Shown piece by piece: positions 34,486 through 43,349 of a stretch of 64,000 nucleotides of DNA. The DNA is from Flavobacteriaceae bacterium (GTDB taxonomy: Bacteria > Bacteroidota > Bacteroidia > Flavobacteriales > Flavobacteriaceae). The notes below the pieces were generated by a model, which did not search any database, was not told the DNA's origin, and saw nothing but the letters and a program-made list of their open reading frames with translations. The position numbers and the translations under genes are program-made. The stretch's first letter is position 1. Each line of letters opens with the position of its first letter. The DNA is taken from NCBI GenBank assembly GCA_013043685.1, contig JABDNT010000013.1:1-64000 (forward strand). The letters are read 5' to 3'.

Positions 34486-35760
34486 TTATTCTCCAAGTTT
34501 GAACCTGAAGAACATTTCCCTGTTGAGCTCTTCCTGGTGATCTGGATGCGCGATCGAAATAAGAGCGCGTGCTCTTTCCTTAAGACTTTTTCCGAAAAGG
34601 TTGACCACGCCAAACTCAGTAGCTACATAATGCACATGTGCCCGTGTAGTCGTTACCCCGGCACCGGTTTTAAGGTAGGGTACTATCTTGGAATGCCCTT
34701 TTTTTGTGACGGAAGGCATGGCAATAATTGGTTTTCCTCCTTCTGAAAGCGAGGCTCCACGGATGAAGTCCATTTGACCTCCAACACCGGAAAACTGGTA
34801 TGGACCTATCGTATCGGCGCAAACCTGGCCGGTAAAATCGATTTCAATAGCACTGTTTATGGCAGTTACTTTGGGTTGCAGACTAATGCGGTGGGTATCA
34901 TTTGTATAGGCTGCTTCTTTAAAGTGAACACTTGGATTGTCGTCCACAAAGTCGTACAATCGTTGTGTACCCATTGCAAAGCATGTCACGATCTTACCTC
35001 TTTTGATTTTTTTATGTTCTCCGGTGATAACGCCCAATTCAAGTAATGGAAGAATACCGTCGCTAAACATTTCGGTATCGATTCCAAGGCCTTTATGATT
35101 AGTGAGATTTTTCAGTGTGGCATTTGGGATATTACCTATTCCCATTTGCAGTGTTGCCCCATCTTCAACCAATTCGGCAACATGCTTGCCTATTTTGAAT
35201 TCTATCTCAGAAGGTTCGGTGAGGGCTGAATAATGAATTGGGTTATCGATATGTACTCCGTAATCTATCCTGTTTATATGAATAATACCATCACCATGAG
35301 TACGAGGTACCTGTGGGTTTACCAATGCAATCACTTTCTTGGCTTTATCGAGTGCCGGTAATGCGATATCAACGGAAACACCTAAAGAACAGAAACCATG
35401 AACATCGGGTGGAGACACCTGGATAAATGCAAAATCAAGCGGGATGGTATTTCTTCGGAAAAGCCAGTGGATCTCACTCAGGAATATTGGTATATAATCT
35501 CCTTTATTAGTGTTAACACCTTTACGCACATTTGCTCCCACAAAGAAGCTGTATACATTGAATGTGTCATCATAGGGTGCCTGCATGTATCTTGCTTCAC
35601 CTTCAGTGTGTATCTGAATTATCTTGACATTTTCAAGTTCCTGGTAGCGGTCACAAAGTTTATCGATCAACAAGTTAGGAGTCATCGAGGCTCCCTGGAA
35701 AAATACGGTGTCGTTACTTTTTACTTCTGAAACGGCTTCTTCGGCGGTTACAATTCTCAT
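34486..35760 (-). CDS. Acetyl-CoA hydrolase/transferase family CoA-transferase
   Basis: A 424-residue enzyme of the 4-hydroxybutyrate CoA-transferase/acetyl-CoA hydrolase family. Landmarks are the N-terminal MRIVTAEEAVSEVKSNDTVF, GATLQMGIGNIPNATLKNL, the catalytic-glutamate region GIDTEMFSDGILPLLE and the C-terminal FSGVGGQMDFIRGASLSEGGK with AHVHYVATEFGVVNLFGKSL. It moves CoA between acetyl-CoA and a short-chain acid, or hydrolyses the thioester. It is cytoplasmic and appears monocistronic. The substrate acid cannot be assigned. Confidence 0.92.
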   Translation of the reverse strand: MRIVTAEEAVSEVKSNDTVFFQGASMTPNLLIDKLCDRYQELENVKIIQIHTEGEARYMQAPYDDTFNVYSFFVGANVRKGVNTNKGDYIPIFLSEIHWLFRRNTIPLDFAFIQVSPPDVHGFCSLGVSVDIALPALDKAKKVIALVNPQVPRTHGDGIIHINRIDYGVHIDNPIHYSALTEPSEIEFKIGKHVAELVEDGATLQMGIGNIPNATLKNLTNHKGLGIDTEMFSDGILPLLELGVITGEHKKIKRGKIVTCFAMGTQRLYDFVDDNPSVHFKEAAYTNDTHRISLQPKVTAINSAIEIDFTGQVCADTIGPYQFSGVGGQMDFIRGASLSEGGKPIIAMPSVTKKGHSKIVPYLKTGAGVTTTRAHVHYVATEFGVVNLFGKSLKERARALISIAHPDHQEELNREMFFRFKLGE

Positions 35761-35849
35761 GGGGTTCGAATTTTATCAGTATGCAAATTACTGCTTATTC
35801 TTTAATAGGAGGTATGACGATTGTCAACTTTATCATTAATTTCAGATTA

Positions 35850-35857
35850 TATTTTTG
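35850..35857 (+). promoter_or_regulatory. -7 element upstream of the 45-residue membrane protein
   Basis: TATTTTTG matches TAnnTTTG exactly and lies 22 bases before the ATG at 35880. There is no TTG at the expected -33 distance. Its position supports the downstream ATG as the real start of the small gene. Confidence 0.5.
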
Positions 35858-35879
35858 TCAGGGTAAGAACAGTATTGCC

Positions 35880-36017
35880 ATGAGAGATTCAAACACCTGG
35901 ATGTATATAGTAGGAGGCATCGTACTACTACATTTTATCGTTGGATTCATCTACCTCATTCGAAAGATGCAACCCAGAAAGGAAGATAAGCTTAACAAGG
36001 ATGAAAATAGCGAATGA
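35880..36017 (+). CDS. 45-residue single-pass membrane protein
   Basis: ATG at 35880 opens a 45-residue protein with one hydrophobic segment (WMYIVGGIVLLHFIVGFIYL) and a charged C-terminal tail (RKMQPRKEDKLNKDENSE). The open frame continues upstream to 35781, but that part would span the -7 element and has no better start, so the short form is preferred. I do not recognise a family. It is divergent from the CoA-transferase gene and is followed by 205 bases of non-coding DNA. Small single-pass proteins of this type often assist larger membrane complexes, but no partner is evident here. Confidence 0.55.
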   Translation: MRDSNTWMYIVGGIVLLHFIVGFIYLIRKMQPRKEDKLNKDENSE

Positions 36018-36152
36018 CTCGTATGTGATTAGCTGGATTTCGGTTTAAGTAATCCCGATTTCTGAAGAATTTACTGAGTATTATTTCATTTTGTGTTAAG
36101 TCTGTATTACCCAAACGACCCATAGAGGGTACTGGTAAAAAACACTACATTT

Positions 36153-36196
36153 AAAGTTCCAAAATAATTAGCCTTACACTCATTTGGGAACTTTTT
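36153..36196 (+). terminator. Terminator-like hairpin in the leader of the Rieske-GltS gene
   Basis: AAAGTTCCAAA at 36153-36163 pairs with TTTGGGAACTTT at 36183-36194 with one bulged G, followed by a T-run to 36196. It is 27 bases upstream of the ATG at 36223. It could terminate the small upstream gene (ending 36017) or act as an attenuator in the leader. No good -7 element lies between the hairpin and the start codon. Confidence 0.55.
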
Positions 36197-36222
36197 TCTA
36201 ACATTAATAATAAAACCTAACT

Positions 36223-37839
36223 ATGAAAAAGCCCGTTGCCATTAAGATTTTCAGCCAGTTAAATGATCGACAACCAGCATACGCCCAGGTAAAGGATCTC
36301 GATCTGGTCATCATTAAGTACGATGATAATGTATCGGTTCTGTACGGACGATGTTTACATCGTGGTGCCCTTATGGCCGATGGCCATATTGAAGGTGACA
36401 ACCTTATCTGTGGCCTTCATGGATGGGATTATCGGTTTGATACAGGTATTTCAGAATACAATAATAAAGAGGTCCTGCATAAATTCAGTACCAAAGTCAA
36501 AAACGATCAATTATATGTAGATGAAGCAGAGATCGATGCTTTTCTCGAAAAATATCCTCAACCGTTTGACCGTGAGTCCTATTTGGGGGCTTACGCCGAC
36601 ACTCACCCTGAAGACACAGAACCCTACACCGGATATATTAAAGAGTTGGCAAGGAACGGGTTGAAGAATATTGGCCACCATGGCTTTTCTGCATCCATGG
36701 GAGTGGATAGAAATACCCTGCCCAAATGGAAAGACATTCAGTTTTTACCCGCTCAATTAGCCAAAAGGCCACTTCTTGATGAAGAAGAGGTGTCGACCCG
36801 GGTGGTAATAGGCCCAAATGCTCAGAAACCCCTTGTTCTGGACATTCCCTTGTTCGTGAGCGATATGAGCTTCGGGGCACTTTCGAGAGAAGCGAAGATC
36901 GCCTTATCGAAAGGGGCGGAACTTTCAGGTACCGGGATTTGTTCCGGAGAGGGAGGTATGTTGCCACAGGAACAGGAAAGTAATTCGAAATATTTTTACG
37001 AACTGGCCTCTGCTAAGTTTGGATTTAGCTGGGATAAACTGGAAAAGGTTCAGGCGTTTCATTTTAAAGGAGGCCAGGGTGCTAAAACAGGAACGGGAGG
37101 GCATTTACCGGGCAATAAAGTAAGTAAAGAGATTGCTGAGGTCCGTGGACTAAAAGAAGGAGAGACAGCGATTTCTCCTGCGGCATTCCCTGATTTAAAA
37201 GGCCTTGATGATTTCAGGTTTTTTGCAGATGAGGTAAGGGACCGCACAGGAGGAATACCTGTTGGATTTAAGATAGCCGCTAGTCATATAGAGAAAGATA
37301 TTCAGTTTGCCCTGGATGTCGGGGTCGATTACATTATTTTAGATGGCCGTGGAGGAGGTACAGGTTCTGCACCTACCATTTTAAGAGACAATATTAATGT
37401 GCCTACCATTCCGGCTCTGGCCAGGGCGAGAAAGTATTTAGATAAAGTTGGGGCGAAAGATATAACTCTCGTCATTACGGGCGGGCTCAGGATCGCCGAG
37501 GACTTTGCGAAGGCATTGATGCTGGGAGCCGATGCCATTGCAGTTTCAAATTCCGCATTACAGGCAATAGGATGCCTGGGCATGCGGGCCTGCGGAAGTA
37601 ATAATTGTCCGGTTGGAATTGCGACACAAAAGGAATCCTTGCGAAGTCGTCTCGTTATGGATGCATCGGCGAAACAACTGCAGAACTATTTTGAGGCATC
37701 CAATAGTCTCATAAAAGTAGTTGCCCGGGCATGCGGATACGACGATATATCGAAGTTCAATCATGCCGATCTTTCGACTTTTAATAAGGAAATGTCCCAC
37801 TTATCCGGGATTAACTATGCAGGAGTAAACGAAATATAA
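36223..37839 (+). CDS. Rieske ferredoxin-glutamate synthase domain fusion
   Basis: A 538-residue cytoplasmic protein with two redox modules. Residues 1-100 form a Rieske [2Fe-2S] domain with ligands Cys44-x-His46 and Cys63-x2-His66. Residues about 155-520 form the FMN-binding glutamate synthase (GltB central) domain, including FVSDMSFGALSREAKIALSK, GGQGAKTGTGGHLPG, YIILDGRGGGTGSAP and a Cys451-x5-Cys457-x4-Cys462 motif typical of the [3Fe-4S] site. There is no glutaminase domain, so it is not a complete glutamate synthase. It may reduce or oxidise an unidentified substrate, receiving electrons through the Rieske cluster. The next gene begins 7 bases later and is probably its partner. Confidence 0.88.
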   Translation: MKKPVAIKIFSQLNDRQPAYAQVKDLDLVIIKYDDNVSVLYGRCLHRGALMADGHIEGDNLICGLHGWDYRFDTGISEYNNKEVLHKFSTKVKNDQLYVDEAEIDAFLEKYPQPFDRESYLGAYADTHPEDTEPYTGYIKELARNGLKNIGHHGFSASMGVDRNTLPKWKDIQFLPAQLAKRPLLDEEEVSTRVVIGPNAQKPLVLDIPLFVSDMSFGALSREAKIALSKGAELSGTGICSGEGGMLPQEQESNSKYFYELASAKFGFSWDKLEKVQAFHFKGGQGAKTGTGGHLPGNKVSKEIAEVRGLKEGETAISPAAFPDLKGLDDFRFFADEVRDRTGGIPVGFKIAASHIEKDIQFALDVGVDYIILDGRGGGTGSAPTILRDNINVPTIPALARARKYLDKVGAKDITLVITGGLRIAEDFAKALMLGADAIAVSNSALQAIGCLGMRACGSNNCPVGIATQKESLRSRLVMDASAKQLQNYFEASNSLIKVVARACGYDDISKFNHADLSTFNKEMSHLSGINYAGVNEI

Positions 37840-37846
37840 TATAGCG

Positions 37847-38590
37847 ATGGACAAAATGATGTATTTGGCTGCTCAATATCTTGCAGCTGCTGGGAAAAGT
37901 TTTGTGGAACACAGGCCAGACGACAGCCACACTAATCTTAGCCTTTCAACTGAACATAAATCGCTGGTGACTCGAGAACTAGGGGAGAATGGTGACAGAC
38001 TCTTATTGAGCTATGAACACTTTTCACTAAAATGGATCTCCAGGGATGGTATTGAGATCACGCACTTGCATAATACCAGGCATGCTGAAAATGTTAAGTG
38101 GTTAAACGAAGTTTCACAACAAAGGATCGGGAAATCCTATGTTTTCGATCTGCATTACGATCTGGGCTACGATCTTCATGAAGAATTCAAATTTGAATTG
38201 GAAAATAAAGAAGAATTGAAGGACCTTTATCAACGCAGAGTCATGGCTAATAATGTGCTAACAAGTTTTTTAAGCAGGCATTCCCTCAGTTCAGAAATAA
38301 GGATTTGGCCGCATCATTTCGATACAGGTGCGTTTGTAACTGATGTAGGAATTCAAAAGCTGTCCATTGGCCTAGGTATGGCAATCCCGGATTCGATGAG
38401 TGAACATTATTATTTCTATCTAAGTGGCTATAACGGTCGTGATGGAATTGACACTTCGTCATTTGAACAATTAACCAGGGGTAGTTGGAAGAATGAAGGT
38501 TTCAAAGGGGCGATACTTCCCATAGCTGAAATGAAAGAAAAAGATGCCGTGCAATTCCTGGATGAAGCCATGAAGGCATACATCAATTAG
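37847..38590 (+). CDS. Conserved-looking protein of unknown function, partner of the Rieske-GltS protein
   Basis: A 247-residue soluble protein that I do not assign to a family. It has no signal peptide or membrane segment. The N-terminal half is polar, with DDSHTNLSL at residues 25-33 and FDLHYDLGYDLHEEF near residue 103. The C-terminal half contains IRIWPHHFDTGAFVTD and SEHYYFYLSGYNG, rich in His, Trp and Tyr, which could form a binding pocket or metal site. Spacing of 7 bases from the preceding gene indicates co-transcription. Its 3' end faces the deacylase gene across 21 bases. Confidence 0.7.
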   Translation: MDKMMYLAAQYLAAAGKSFVEHRPDDSHTNLSLSTEHKSLVTRELGENGDRLLLSYEHFSLKWISRDGIEITHLHNTRHAENVKWLNEVSQQRIGKSYVFDLHYDLGYDLHEEFKFELENKEELKDLYQRRVMANNVLTSFLSRHSLSSEIRIWPHHFDTGAFVTDVGIQKLSIGLGMAIPDSMSEHYYFYLSGYNGRDGIDTSSFEQLTRGSWKNEGFKGAILPIAEMKEKDAVQFLDEAMKAYIN

Positions 38591-38611
38591 GGATTTCGGG
38601 ATAGAAACATT

Positions 38612-39514
38612 TTAAAAATAAACTTCCTGTGCCACCCGGTACGTATTCGAATGCGCTTCAATAATTAAACGAATATCACTGGAATAACCACCACCCATGC
38701 TCACCTGAACCGGAAGACAATGATCTTTACATAACTGCAGGACAAATCGGTCGCGTTCCTTGCAACCTTCAATACTGCAACCTAACCTACCCAGCTTGTC
38801 GGTTGCTACAATGTCCACTCCGCTTAAGTAGAAGATAAAATCAGGTTGTACATCATAGATCAACTTCGGAATTGTATTTCGCAATACGGATAGATATTCT
38901 TCATCATCGGTCCCGTCCTCCAAAGCAATATCCAGATCACTTACTTCTTTTTTAAACGGGTAATTTTTCGCGCCATGCATGGAAAAGGTGAATACAGAAT
39001 TGTCATTTTTGAAAATTTCAGCTGTACCATTACCCTGATGAACATCGAGGTCTACAATCAGTATTTTTTCACCCCGATTTTTCTGCTGAAGATAGCGGGC
39101 ACCAACGGCCTGATCATTAAATAAACAAAAAGCCTCTCCATGATCTGTATAGGCGTGATGGGTCCCTCCAGCGATATTCATGGCGATTCCATGTTCCAGA
39201 GCAAATTCACATCCTTGAATTGTACCCTGAGTGATACGGTATTCACGTTCAACCAATTTTTCAGACAGCGGAAACCCTAATTTGCGTATAGCTTTTTTAT
39301 CGAGGTTTAATTCCCGAAGATCATTCACATAATCCGCATTGTGTACTCTCAATATAAATTCATCAGATGCCAGTTCAGGTTCAAAAAAATTCTCCGGCGT
39401 GCAGGTGCCCTCATGTAATAATTGCTTCGGAAGCAAGTCGTATTTGTCCATCGGGAAGCGATGTCCCGTTGGCAGTGGATGCTTATATATGGGATGCCAG
39501 GCTATCTTAAGCAT
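38612..39514 (-). CDS. Histone deacetylase-family deacylase
   Basis: A 300-residue zinc hydrolase of the HDAC/acetoin-utilisation superfamily. Active-site elements are GGTHHAYTDHGEAFC (His119/His120 pair), DLDVHQGNGTAEIF (Asp157, His159), SGVDIVATDKLGRL (second metal-site Asp) and the C-terminal SMGGGYSSDIR. It resembles the short class IV/HDAC11-like bacterial enzymes. It would remove acyl groups from lysine or polyamine substrates in the cytoplasm. Its gene begins two bases after metG ends, so it is co-transcribed with methionyl-tRNA synthetase, which gives no obvious functional clue. Confidence 0.9.
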   Translation of the reverse strand: MLKIAWHPIYKHPLPTGHRFPMDKYDLLPKQLLHEGTCTPENFFEPELASDEFILRVHNADYVNDLRELNLDKKAIRKLGFPLSEKLVEREYRITQGTIQGCEFALEHGIAMNIAGGTHHAYTDHGEAFCLFNDQAVGARYLQQKNRGEKILIVDLDVHQGNGTAEIFKNDNSVFTFSMHGAKNYPFKKEVSDLDIALEDGTDDEEYLSVLRNTIPKLIYDVQPDFIFYLSGVDIVATDKLGRLGCSIEGCKERDRFVLQLCKDHCLPVQVSMGGGYSSDIRLIIEAHSNTYRVAQEVYF

Positions 39515-39516
39515 TG

Positions 39517-41598
39517 TTAGCTTATGCTCGACCCATTAGGCACATCATCATCCGGATTGATGAAAACAAGTTTCCCTTCAGGAGTCTCCGTCATCAGGAT
39601 CATCCCTTCGCTGTCCACACCTCGTAGTGCTCTGGGAGCGAGGTTTACCAAAACCGTCACCCGCTTACCTACGACTTCCTCTGCCGTAAAACTTTCAGCG
39701 ATCCCGGAGACAATAGTACGCGTGTCAATTCCAGTGTCCACTTTTAGGACAAGGAGTTTTTTTGTCTTCGGCATTTTTTCAGCCGAAATAATTGTACCTA
39801 CCCGCATATCCAGTTTGGTAAAGTCTTCAAAAGTGATGGTATCTTTCTGAGGTTCGACCGTTGCATTCATAGTTTCGTTGGCTTTTTTGCTAGCGGCTAA
39901 TTTGTCCAGTTGCTGCTGAATTTGTTCGTTTTCAATTTTGCTGAAAAGTAATTCCGAGGTTCCAATTTGATGGCCCGAAGGTAAAAGCTCTTGTTTTTGG
40001 GAGATGTCGTTCCAGGAGTTCTCGATATGATTCTCCTGGCCAGCATCGTTGGAACTAACACCGAGGATCCTGTTTAATTTTCGAGAGGTGTGTGGCAGGA
40101 ATGGCTCACTCAACACTGCCATGGCCGAAGCGATTTGCAACGCCACATACATGACGGTGCGTGTACGTTCTTCATTCGTCTTTATGGTTTTCCACGGTTC
40201 TTCATCGGCCAGGTATTTATTACCCAACCGGGCAACATCCATCAATTTTCCCTGTGCTTCACGAAAGCGATATCGTTCAAGGGAACTTGAGATCACTTCG
40301 GGTGCAAATTGTAATTCTTTCAGTGTATCCCGATCCACCTTTGAGAATTCAGCGGGTGACGGAACCTGGCCATCATAATATTTATGTGTAAGGACGACTA
40401 CGCGGTTTATGAAATTCCCGAAGATGGCCACCAATTCATTGTTATTTCGTGCCTGGAAATCGGCCCATGTGAAATCGTTATCCTTAGTTTCAGGAGCGTT
40501 TGCAGTGAGCACATAACGCAGGACATCCTGCTGCCCGGGGAATTCTTCCAGGTATTCATGTAACCATACTGCCCAGTTCTTACTGGTGGAGATCTTGTTT
40601 CCTTCCAGGTTGAGGAATTCATTTGCCGGAACGTTATCGGGAAGAATAAAACTTCCTTCAGCTTTAAGCATAGACGGGAATATGATACAGTGAAATACAA
40701 TATTGTCTTTCCCTATAAAGTGCAATAATTTCGTATCCTCACTTTTCCAGTAAGGTTCCCAATCCTTGCCTTCTCGCTCCGCCCATTCGCGGGTAGACGA
40801 AATATATCCTATGGGAGCATCGAACCAGACGTACAGTACTTTTCCTTCAGCTCCTTCCACAGGTACCGGGATTCCCCAATCCAGGTCACGTGTTACTGCC
40901 CGTGGCCTTAGGCCATCGTCTATCCACGATTTGCACTGGCCATAAACATTCGCCTTCCAGTCCTTTTTATGTTCTTTCAGTATCCAGTCATTTAACCAGT
41001 CCTGATATTGATCCAATGGAAGAAACCAGTGTCTGGTATCCCGTGTTACCGGCTTGCTCCCTGAAATAGCACTTTTCGGATTGATAAGGTCGGTAGCATT
41101 GTGAGAGGTACCGCAGTTTTCGCATTGATCCCCGTAACTCTCTTCATAACCACATTTTGGACAGGTTCCAACCACAAACCTATCTGCCAGGAATTGGTTT
41201 GCTTCTTCATCGTAAAGTTGTTCGGTTACTTCCTCGATGAATTTACCGTCATTGTATAATTTCGTAAAGAATTCTGAAGCCGTATCATGATGGATCTTGG
41301 CTGAGGTTCTGGAATAGTTGTCGAATGAAATTCCGAAATCACTAAATGATTTCTTGATGATCGCATGGTATTTATCTACGACTTGCTGTGGAGTGATGCC
41401 TTCTCTTTTCGCTTTAATGGTAATAGGAACTCCATGTTCATCGCTGCCACAAACAAATGCAACGTCCATACCAATTAAACGTTGATAACGTGCGTAAATA
41501 TCGGCAGGCACATATACGCCGGCAAGGTGGCCAATATGAACAGGCCCGTTGGTATAGGGCAGTGCGGCGGTGATAGTTATACGTTTTGGGTTATTCAT
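39517..41598 (-). CDS. metG: Methionine-tRNA ligase
   Basis: A 693-residue class I aminoacyl-tRNA synthetase charging tRNA-Met. The HIGH signature is at residues 21-24 ([10 protein letters not shown]). A zinc knuckle lies in [18 protein letters not shown], and the KMSKS loop is represented by [13 protein letters not shown]. The C-terminal 110 residues ([20 protein letters not shown] onward) form the dimerising tRNA-binding EMAP-like domain. It is cytoplasmic and essential. The gene is separated from the preceding DUF1501 gene by a strong terminator and is followed by the HDAC-family gene after two bases. Confidence 0.97.
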   Translation of the reverse strand: MNNPKRITITAALPYTNGPVHIGHLAGVYVPADIYARYQRLIGMDVAFVCGSDEHGVPITIKAKREGITPQQVVDKYHAIIKKSFSDFGISFDNYSRTSAKIHHDTASEFFTKLYNDGKFIEEVTEQLYDEEANQFLADRFVVGTCPKCGYEESYGDQCENCGTSHNATDLINPKSAISGSKPVTRDTRHWFLPLDQYQDWLNDWILKEHKKDWKANVYGQCKSWIDDGLRPRAVTRDLDWGIPVPVEGAEGKVLYVWFDAPIGYISSTREWAEREGKDWEPYWKSEDTKLLHFIGKDNIVFHCIIFPSMLKAEGSFILPDNVPANEFLNLEGNKISTSKNWAVWLHEYLEEFPGQQDVLRYVLTANAPETKDNDFTWADFQARNNNELVAIFGNFINRVVVLTHKYYDGQVPSPAEFSKVDRDTLKELQFAPEVISSSLERYRFREAQGKLMDVARLGNKYLADEEPWKTIKTNEERTRTVMYVALQIASAMAVLSEPFLPHTSRKLNRILGVSSNDAGQENHIENSWNDISQKQELLPSGHQIGTSELLFSKIENEQIQQQLDKLAASKKANETMNATVEPQKDTITFEDFTKLDMRVGTIISAEKMPKTKKLLVLKVDTGIDTRTIVSGIAESFTAEEVVGKRVTVLVNLAPRALRGVDSEGMILMTETPEGKLVFINPDDDVPNGSSIS

Positions 41599-41670
41599 TC
41601 TTTCATTCCGGCTTTATGCTGAACAGGCACAAAAATAGGGATTTTATCTTCGGGAGTAACGCCTGCAAAA

Positions 41671-41700
41671 AGAAAAGTCTTCCGAATATCGGAAGACTTC
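41671..41700 (-). terminator. Intrinsic terminator of the DUF1800-DUF1501 operon
   Basis: AAGTCTTCCGA at 41676-41686 and TCGGAAGACTT at 41690-41700 form a perfect 11-bp stem with a 3-base loop. On the minus strand the stem is followed by a T-rich tract. It lies 22 bases after the DUF1501 stop codon. Confidence 0.9.
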
Positions 41701-41722
41701 AACATGTTTAAATTCAATTCGC

Positions 41723-43342
41723 CTATTTGATCAGTAGTGATTTACTATAGAATTGTCCGCCCATGGAAATACGGTAGATATATTGTCCGAAACTCAAATT
41801 AGAGCCCAATGCTGCGATTACATCCACGGAGTGAATACCGGGGAACAGCACTTCGTTCTTTAAGGTCCCGAGTTCTTTACCCATGATATCGTAGAGCTTT
41901 AAATCCACATGACTCGTATTGGTCATATTCATTTCAATATAAACGCGATCGTTCTTGTAAACCGGAGCATGCACGAAATTTATCACATTGCTGAAATCGT
42001 TATTTGAAAGGATATCACAGTTAAATCCGATATCAAGGTTGTCATAGCTCTCATTCAGTAATATGAGATCAATGACGGAAGGATCCAGGCAGAACCAGTT
42101 TGTGAGAACACTGGAATATACCGATCGGAAATCGGCTGTCGGAATAAGATTATCATTATTATCCCAGTTGAGCAGGTCGGGATGTGTGCCAACAAAACCA
42201 CTGCCGTTAAGCCCCGGCCCGAATAGCATAACCGGTGATGCTGCCCCGTGATCAGTTCCATTGGAACCATTTTCATAAGGACGACGGCCAAATTCAGAAA
42301 TGGTCATACAAAGTACATCATTCTCCATCCCACCAGCTTCCAGGTCGGCGTAAAAATTTTGAAGTGAATCTGACAGGTCTTCCAGCAAGCCCCTGTGGCC
42401 ATTTGGCTGATTTGCATGGGTGTCGAAACTGCCCAGTGTTACCATATAAACCTTGGTTCCAAGTCCGCCTTTTATCATTCGAGCTACAATAGATAATTGG
42501 TAAGCCAGATCTTCGTTGCTATACGGTGCCTGATTCGTTGAATTCATATAGGCATCGTTGATCACACTGGCATAGGTGACTGTTGTATTTGTGGTGGAAC
42601 GCATAAATAAGAGCTTATCACCATAAATACAATCTGGAATATCGAGTAAGTTGTGTAACTGACCATTTTGAGCTACATTTTCCAGTTGCATCGGATTCGC
42701 CACCGTAAAGGCGTAATTGTTTTCCTGCCCTTCGAAGACCAGGTTGCCAATACTTCCAATTTGTATCGCAGGTGGTACTTCCGGAGGATTGATGAGGTAA
42801 TCCGGATAAAGATACTCGTAGTATCGCCCCCACCATCCGGTAGGTTCAACAACTGTGTCGGCAGCCGATGCCCAAATATCCGAAGACCTGAAATGTGATA
42901 GATTTTGTTGTGGATAACCCACTCCATGTACTACTTTCATTTGCCCTTCACCCCACATGGTTTCAAGTCCACTCATGTAGTTTGGAATTGCAAAATCGGC
43001 ATCGAGGTTTACAAGGTCATTCTGCTGATGACGTATGGTTGGTCGCAGATTTGCATAGGTAGCATAATCGTAAACAGGAACTATCGTGTTCAGGCCATCG
43101 TTTCCACCCTTTAGTCTTATGATCACCATAATGCGGTCGTTTTCACTTTCGGCCAGCGCCACCGATAATGGCGAGGGTTTGGATGCCGTAACAGCAGCAT
43201 TCCCGAGCATGATACTTCCTCCACCTACGAGACCCAGGGCCTGGATGAATGATCGCCTGCTCCATTCAGCATGTTCCTGATCATGAACGCGTTTTTCGTC
43301 TTTGGACATTTCTTTTTTCGGAATTTTATTATTGACGCACAT
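41723..43342 (-). CDS. DUF1501 protein with T9SS sorting domain
   Basis: A 539-residue exported protein. A twin-arginine-like leader (SRRSFIQALGLVGGGSIML, about residues 28-46) precedes a DUF1501 sulfatase-like domain (VIIRLKGGNDGLNTIVPVYD, QNLSHFRSSDIWASA, YMVTLGSFDTHANQPNGHRG, ISEFGRRPYENGSNGTDHG). Residues about 455-539 form a T9SS type A sorting domain (LYDIMGKELGTLKNEVLFPG to SKSLLIK), so it reaches the cell surface. It may start at Met12. DUF1501 proteins are nearly always paired with DUF1800 proteins, as here (7-base gap), but their biochemical role is not established. Confidence 0.88.
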   Translation of the reverse strand: MCVNNKIPKKEMSKDEKRVHDQEHAEWSRRSFIQALGLVGGGSIMLGNAAVTASKPSPLSVALAESENDRIMVIIRLKGGNDGLNTIVPVYDYATYANLRPTIRHQQNDLVNLDADFAIPNYMSGLETMWGEGQMKVVHGVGYPQQNLSHFRSSDIWASAADTVVEPTGWWGRYYEYLYPDYLINPPEVPPAIQIGSIGNLVFEGQENNYAFTVANPMQLENVAQNGQLHNLLDIPDCIYGDKLLFMRSTTNTTVTYASVINDAYMNSTNQAPYSNEDLAYQLSIVARMIKGGLGTKVYMVTLGSFDTHANQPNGHRGLLEDLSDSLQNFYADLEAGGMENDVLCMTISEFGRRPYENGSNGTDHGAASPVMLFGPGLNGSGFVGTHPDLLNWDNNDNLIPTADFRSVYSSVLTNWFCLDPSVIDLILLNESYDNLDIGFNCDILSNNDFSNVINFVHAPVYKNDRVYIEMNMTNTSHVDLKLYDIMGKELGTLKNEVLFPGIHSVDVIAALGSNLSFGQYIYRISMGGQFYSKSLLIK

Positions 43343-43349
43343 GAGCAGG

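Noticed and set aside
35781-35879. Longer 78-residue version of the small membrane protein
   Set aside because: The extra N-terminal part would span the exact -7 element at 35850-35857; the downstream ATG gives a normal small membrane protein.
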